Source: Diplosphaera chodatii
Lineage: Eukaryota; Chlorophyta; Trebouxiophyceae; Prasiolales; Stichococcaceae
DNA length: 64,000 nucleotides
NCBI GenBank assembly: GCA_032358165.1
Contig: JAALGY010000057.1
Span: forward strand, 558,001-622,000
Reading direction: 5' to 3'
How positions within the stretch are numbered: the first letter of the stretch is position 1; every line of letters starts with the position of its first letter. Both the position numbers and the translations under genes were made by a program. Under the pieces are notes generated by a model. That model searched no databases. It saw nothing but the letters and a program-made list of their open reading frames with translations, and was not told the origin of the DNA. Shown piece by piece: positions 58,659-64,000 of this stretch.

Positions 58659-61600
58659 TCACTTCCGCTTCGCACGGCTGGTGCGGGGCGCGAAGCGCGA
58701 GGACGGGCGGCCGCCGGGGCCTCCCAGCGGGCTGCCGCCCGCCGCCAGCTCGTCGTCCATCAGCGACGCCAGCCGCCGCTGCCCGCTGCGCGGCGACTGC
58801 GAGCCCTGCGCACAGACATGACGCAGACGCATATGCGTCAGTCCAGGAACTGAACTACAGGGCATCGCCGATGCAGCATAGCTGCAAACAAGACGCACAG
58901 CCTGGTGCCAGGATGCAGAGCTGCGTGGACCCCAGTCACCGGCTCCAACTCAAGAGGAAAAGGCTAGTCGAAACTACGCACCAGGCGTGCCAGAGGTGCA
59001 GGAGACCTTGCAGGAGCAGTGCTGCGTGTGCCGCGGCTGCTGCTCGGACTGGCCACAGCAGCCTCTGGGCCACCTGCGAACCATTCGTGGTTGACCGTCA
59101 GCTGCAAGACTGGCCTGCTGACACACTCTGACGCACATGGCCTCGCATGCCTCTGCTGAGCACAGCTCTCGAACGAACGCTGTGTACATGCCGCACCGTG
59201 TACCGAGCGAGTGCCCGACCAGTCAGTCTGAACGGCTTTGCCAGGAGCGCTTGGGGCCCAGCTCAGCCTTACAGCGACATGTGCCCGCATCAGACATCGC
59301 ACCTGCGGCCTCCTCGGTGCCGGGCGCCGGGTCGTCCGAGAACAGGTCGTCCAGCACGTGGTAGTTGATCTTGCTGGACAGCTTGCGGTGCTCCGCCATG
59401 CGCAGCATCGCCTCCTTGGGCGTGTCTGCACCCATGCACGCACAACATGTCACCCTGACCAGCAGGGGCGGGCCCTCAGGAGCTTTGGAGGAACGACCTG
59501 CTCTCTGCCCAGCCGTGCTCCCTGCACGTCGGCAACCGCCAGCTGTGACACGATGCAGCGCTTGCACACCATCTCAAGCAGTTTTGCTGCTGTACAGATC
59601 AGGGGCTGGAATACGAGTCGTTGCGAACTGTTGACCAAAGGGTGGCTGCACATGAAACAATCTCAGCTGCGGCTGAAGGTGGTGGTGCAGCCCACCTGCA
59701 GGCGTAGTCAGCAGCCGGTCCTTGTCGGAGCGCACTTTTGTCTTCGACCCGGCGGGCCGCCCGCGCCCCCGCTTCCGTGGCGCCGTCGCCTGCGCCAGAA
59801 ATTCGCACCAAGTAACGTACCCAAACACAGCGGTGGCCGCAAAGCTGCTGGCTTGCATGCTGCGCAGTCCAGGGTCCTTGGGGACCACCGCAGCACAGCA
59901 CGGCATGCGCGATGCGTTGCAAGGCACATGAGTGACATCCGGCGCCGCTCAAGATTGCACGCAAGTCAATCGCGCCTTGCTCAGCGAGCGCTCGGCGCCG
60001 TCCTCCCCCTCGTCTTCCTCCGCATCCGCCCCCTCGCCGTCAGCTGCGCCGCCGCTGCCCCTGCGACCGTGCGCCTTGGAGCCCACCTCCCGCGTCGCTT
60101 CCAGCTCCGAGTCCCGCTGCGCATCAAGTGAAGTGGGCTTGGTAGAGTAAACGAGCGTCCGTCGGGACTGCACGCCAGTTGGGAAAGAAGGCACATCTGT
60201 CCGTCCTCAGACAGTGAAGCACTCAGTCGCCAGAGAGTTCAGAGACAGTACAAGGAGGACTGGCACCTCCTGAGCTGCATCGGTGGCGGCCTTCTTGGCA
60301 GCCTGCTTCTCGATGTAGTCCGCATTCAAGGCGGTCCAGACCTGCACCGGGGTGGTCCAGAACATAGTCAGCAGGCGACGAGTGCATGGTGACTTCGCCG
60401 GCAGCTGGCAAATGTCGCAGAGACCCTTTGTGCCATGCCAACCACACAGCACGGATCCTCAGCAGTCCCGTCAGCCAAACTTCTGGACCAACTGTGAGCA
60501 GGCATGGCAAGACCGCCAGGCAGGTTCGCATCCAGCAAGCCTTTGGGTCTAGGGTTTAGGGTTCGCACCTGCTCCTTGAGCTGCGCCTCCTCGCGCGACA
60601 GCAGGAAGCCGTCCAGCTCCCCGTCGTCCAGATCCGAGAACGTGTCCTCCTCTGCAGCGGGCAGGAAGTACAAATTATGATGCACCCAGTGCGTCTTGCG
60701 AGGCAGGAGCAGATGGCACAGGCTGTCTGCCCACCGCCAGAAATGCCCCAGCAGGTCGCACACATGCACAGACGAGCATGGCAGGTGCAGCAGCAGCACA
60801 GCAAGCTGTAAGCACGCCCCTGCTGCGCGAATGCACGACTGAGCACTGCGCCATGTGGGAGTGGAATGTGCAGCACAGCACCTGGCTCGGCTTCCTCGTC
60901 CCCCTCCGCCTCCAGCGCCAAGGCGTTGCCCTCCTGCTCTGGAACAAGCGCCAGCTGCACGCTGCCGGCGCCCTCGCCTGATGTACCTGGCAGGACAGAA
61001 TCAGCGTTGTGCACCTGTCATGATTGAGCGGTGTGTGATGCCAGGCTGGCTGTGCCCATGCAGGGTGCGTGCGGTCCGCGTGCTGGAGGGTTGCGCACAC
61101 AACTAAGCAAATCCATATTTAGGGTTTTCTAGATGCTGGGGACCCACCTGAGGGACCTGCGCCGCCTGTGCCGTCCCGCTCTGCCAGCCCTGCACCGTCC
61201 GCTGCAGGCTCTGTGTCGCTGTCGTTCAGCCGCCGCCGCTGCGCCGGCGGCTCTGCGGGGTCGGCGCCCGGCTGCGACAGCACAGCCCGCCGGCCCGCCG
61301 CCACCCTGGCGCCTGCCGCCAGCGCCGCCGCGCTCGGCCGGAAGCGGCGGCTGCTCCTGCTGCTTCCTGCTGCCGCCGCTGACGCTGCCGCTGCAGGTGC
61401 CGGTGCTGCATCTGCTGCCGGTGCATCTGCTGGTGATGGGTCTGAAGGGCTGACGATGGCCAGCGCCGGCTGGGCAGCGCTTGCTGTGGCATCGTTGCCG
61501 GTGCTGCCTCTGCCACCTGCTGCTGTGTCATGCCCATCTGCCGCTGGCGCTGGGGCAGACACCGCTGCGGCACCTGCATCGAGCTGCTCATCTGCAGACT

Positions 61601-64000
61601 GCGGTGCGGCCGCGGGTGCGGCAGCTCCCCCCGCATCGGTGCGGCTGCGCAGCTGCCGCTGCTCCTCAGGTGGCAGTGCCTGCAGCGCACGATGACAAGC
61701 GGCTCTTGTGAAACCCACTTGCCACGTGCCATTGGACGTGGTGCACAGGTGACAAGTCAGTCAATTGTTGCACAGGCATGGCGGTGGGCCGACCTGAGCA
61801 GGTCAGAGACCAAGCAGTGACACCCATCGATGAAGTCTGGTTGGGAAGCACACCTGGGCAACATCAGCGAGTTCAGCAGCAACCAGGGCATCTGCCATCT
61901 CGGCAGCCACATCGCCCTCTGGCTGTGAAGCGCCACCGCACTCTGTGCCATCCGTGATTGCGAGGAGCCCGCTCTGCTGCGCATCCACCTCAGCCTGACA
62001 TTTGAACAAACAGCATGGGTCATGACAACCCAAACAGATGTTTTGCATACAGTGGTCTGTGCTGTGTCGCAGGATGCCTGGTGACTGTGAGCGTATAAGG
62101 GTCGCAATCCCATGACATATGCCAAACTGCATGCACCGCGGGCAACTACAGCACACCTGGAGGCGTGCAGCCTCTGCCTCGGCCTTCTTGCGCCCCTTCG
62201 TGAAAGCCGGAGGGTCCTTGCCACCAACCACCCCTCCCGACTGCATTGGTGAGTAACAGAGCAGGAAATGTGACAATATCTGGGTGACGGCTGCGTTTGC
62301 ACAGCACTGCTGCGTCCACGAAGTTTACAACGCTACGTTGGCGATGCAGGTTGCAGCAGGGCCTTGCAGTAGCTCCTGTCTCGTGTGACCGGCAAGCTGG
62401 GGGGCAGCATGGCTGCGTACTGCGTATACTGCGCATGCCTGTCTGCTGTTCAGGTGCACCCTGTACCAATCAAAACTTCCGGCTCACCTGGGCCAGGTAT
62501 CTGTCATAGCACTCACGGCACATGCCATGTGCAAAGGCTGCTGTTGGCGCCTGCCCTCCAATAACATGCCCTGCGCAACGCAGTTACACTCAGGGCATGC
62601 ACATCACTGTCCGGTGGTGGCTACCTCGTATATACTTTTGGGGACATATCCACTGCTGAAGCCATGTTGACAGCCAAGTAGCCGTGAAGTCATGGTGCTG
62701 CAGAAAGCGCACCAATATGCTCGCATCCAGTGACCAGGGACTGGTCATCGCCGGCTGCCGCCCCATTGTCCCCGCCGTGCCACGTCAGCGCCAGCGGCTG
62801 CTCCGCTCCCTCCAGCAGCCGCCGCTGCTCGCCCTCGATGAAAGTGCCATGCTCCTGGCGGGGGAGTCAATGATGAAGTGCCATCAACCGCTGAGTTCAT
62901 CCAGTCTGCTCATCCTCTCCATCATGGCTGCTGTCCCTCCAACAACCTGCAAAAAAGCCGCTGCAGCATCATGTCCTCGTCCACTGCCTGGTGTGGCTCA
63001 CCCGCAGCTGCGTGTAGGTCAGCAGCCCGGCGTCGGTGCCGGCCAGCTCCTTCAGGCGGGTGGCAATGGTGGACACGCCCACGTGCACCACCTTCACCAC
63101 CTCCGCCTTGGTGCGCTGCAGGCCTGCACGGGAGGCGGACACTGTGTTGGCAGGGTGTCCCCAGTCCCCTGCAGATGTGAACAGTGACAAGCACCCCTTA
63201 CATGGCATGCGCAGGCATGCCGCGCAAAGCCAGGCGGGGAGCCGACTTCGAGGGGTTGAGACCAGCTGTGTAAACAGTTCAAAGCCAGTTGTTCCAGGTC
63301 TGATCAGGGTCCGTACCGTGGATGTGGAGGGCGATGAAGAGCGCGGCGCCGCACAGCCCGGCGGGCCGCCGCCCCGTCTGCATCCAGTCCCGCTTCATGG
63401 ACTTGATGAGCTGCAGCGCGGTGGCTGCCACCTCCTCCGACTTGGGCGCCCCCAGCGCCAGGCGGCTCGCGAAGCGGTGGATGTACAGCGACGGGTCAAC
63501 TGGCCTGTGTGAGACATTGCGCACATGGGAGCCAGCGACCACCTCTGAAGACAGGATGCGAACAGCCACAATGGGTCCAGCACTTTGACGGTCGTGACTG
63601 TGCTTGGAGTCTGCAGCGCACCGCTGGAAGATGGGCAGGTCATGCAGCCGCAGCAGCTGCGCCAGCTGCAGGAACACCGAGCCCAGCACGAACACATTGA
63701 CCTGCAGTGAATTAACGCAGTGCTGCAGGTCCAGCAGTACAACACTTCTGCCCTCTTTCTGAAGTGCACGTCGGTCCAGCAGTGTCTTACATCAGAGCAT
63801 GCAGCAGTGATGCACCTGCAGTGCGTCCGAGAAGTCGATGAGCATGTAGGGCTTCTCGTCCTGCCGGCACACGATGTACAGGCATGCTGCTGCCACCTGC
63901 AATGTCAGCCGACTGTTCGGCCGGTTGCCACCGAAGGCTGCTGTGCTGCAGTCTCACCTGACACGAACCATGATCAAACAGTGATCTCACCTGGTTCGTA
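58659..64000 (-). CDS. BRF1: TFIIIB subunit BRF1 (TFIIB-related factor), 5' end missing
   Basis: Exons seen: 63896-63816, 63701-63622, 63504-63317, 63123-63002, 62853-62735, 62570-62488, 62240-62157, 61994-61854, 61679-61148, 60986-60882, 60651-60569, 60341-60267, 60116-about 59980, 59789-59696, 59425-59303, 59073-58982 and 58805-58659. Cyclin-fold repeats: VAAACLYIVCRQ and VLGSVFLQLAQ (repeat 1), VDPSLYIHRFAS...MKRDWMQTGRRPAGLCGAAL (repeat 2), then VSTIATRLKEL. The BRF1-specific homology block follows: DDGELDGFLLSREEAQLKEQ, then VWTALNADYIEKQ. Later parts have an AT-hook (RKRGRGRPAGSK) and SSKINYHVLDDLF. BRF1 binds TBP and recruits RNA polymerase III to tRNA and 5S genes. The zinc ribbon and start codon must lie beyond 64000. 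Acidic and Ala-rich inserts enlarge the middle. Confidence 0.95.
60550..60563 (-). promoter_or_regulatory. Telobox-like element in a BRF1 intron
   Basis: TAGGGTTTAGGGTT on + reads AACCCTAAACCCTA on -, starting about 5 bases after the donor of the 60651-60569 exon. Teloboxes (AAACCCTAA) are common regulatory words near plant genes for the translation machinery. A role here is only inferred. Confidence 0.45.
61118..61127 (-). promoter_or_regulatory. Second telobox-like element in a BRF1 intron
   Basis: TTTAGGGTTT on + reads AAACCCTAAA on -, about 20 bases after the donor of the 61679-61148 exon. It is the second such word in the same gene. Confidence 0.4.

Noticed and set aside
1..64000. CRISPR array, insertion sequence, phage or bacterial operon
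   Set aside because: No regularly spaced repeats, terminal inverted repeats, transposase motifs or uninterrupted polycistronic frames were seen. The region is intron-rich nuclear DNA.
1..64000. tRNA or rRNA genes
   Set aside because: I found no cloverleaf with A and B box words that I could fold with confidence by eye. tRNAscan and Infernal runs would be needed to exclude them.

Overview
This is nuclear DNA of a green alga, most likely a core chlorophyte. It is GC-rich and dense in introns: almost every gene is split into short exons of about 60-200 bases with GT-AG introns, and a few look like GC-AG. Protein families fit this: a separate allophanate hydrolase gene, a hydroxyproline-rich wall-type glycoprotein and polyQ tracts. 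So do a TGTAA motif after one gene and plant-type TTTAGGG words inside introns. I see no prokaryotic operons, phage, insertion sequence or CRISPR array. Gene models were assembled by eye from splice consensus, phase agreement and family motifs. Treat exon ends as good to about 2 bases.

Layout. At 1-3.5 kb (+) lie the 3' end of one gene and a complete second copy, both built from a repeated C-x2-C...DG...C-x2-C zinc-ribbon module. At 4.2-8.3 kb (-) are two tandem paralogues with paired U1-type C2H2 fingers. At 9.4-18.8 kb (-) is a long SEN1/senataxin-type superfamily 1 helicase gene with about 24 exons. At 20.4-21.6 kb (+) is a small proline/alanine-rich gene of unknown function. At 22.2-29.2 kb (-) is a PNUTS-like scaffold that combines a CXXC-type finger, a TFIIS N-domain, a PP1-docking motif, a CCCH finger and RGG repeats. 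At 31.0-33.0 kb (+) is an AlkB dioxygenase.

At 33.2-40.9 kb (-) is a large acidic gene of unknown function. At 41.8-44.7 kb (-) is a LARGE/B4GAT1-type (GT49) glycosyltransferase. At 45.9-49.5 kb (+) is a CDPK-like kinase without EF-hands and with a plastid-type N-terminus. At 50.1-52.7 kb (-) is a secreted proline-rich protein with a PAN-like domain. At 53.2-57.4 kb (-) is allophanate hydrolase (DUR2). At 58.7-64 kb (-) is BRF1, the TFIIB-related subunit of TFIIIB, whose 5' end lies beyond the window.

Functions are mostly nuclear: transcript termination (SEN1-like and PNUTS-like genes, 3.4 kb apart), Pol III initiation (BRF1) and alkylation repair (AlkB). Added to these are extracellular or Golgi functions (GT49, proline-rich/PAN protein), urea-nitrogen use (DUR2) and a signalling kinase. 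The most novel-looking items are the PNUTS-like domain fusion, the tandem zinc-ribbon family, a tandem duplication that straddles splice sites and may record the birth of an intron, and the uncharacterised acidic gene at 33-41 kb.
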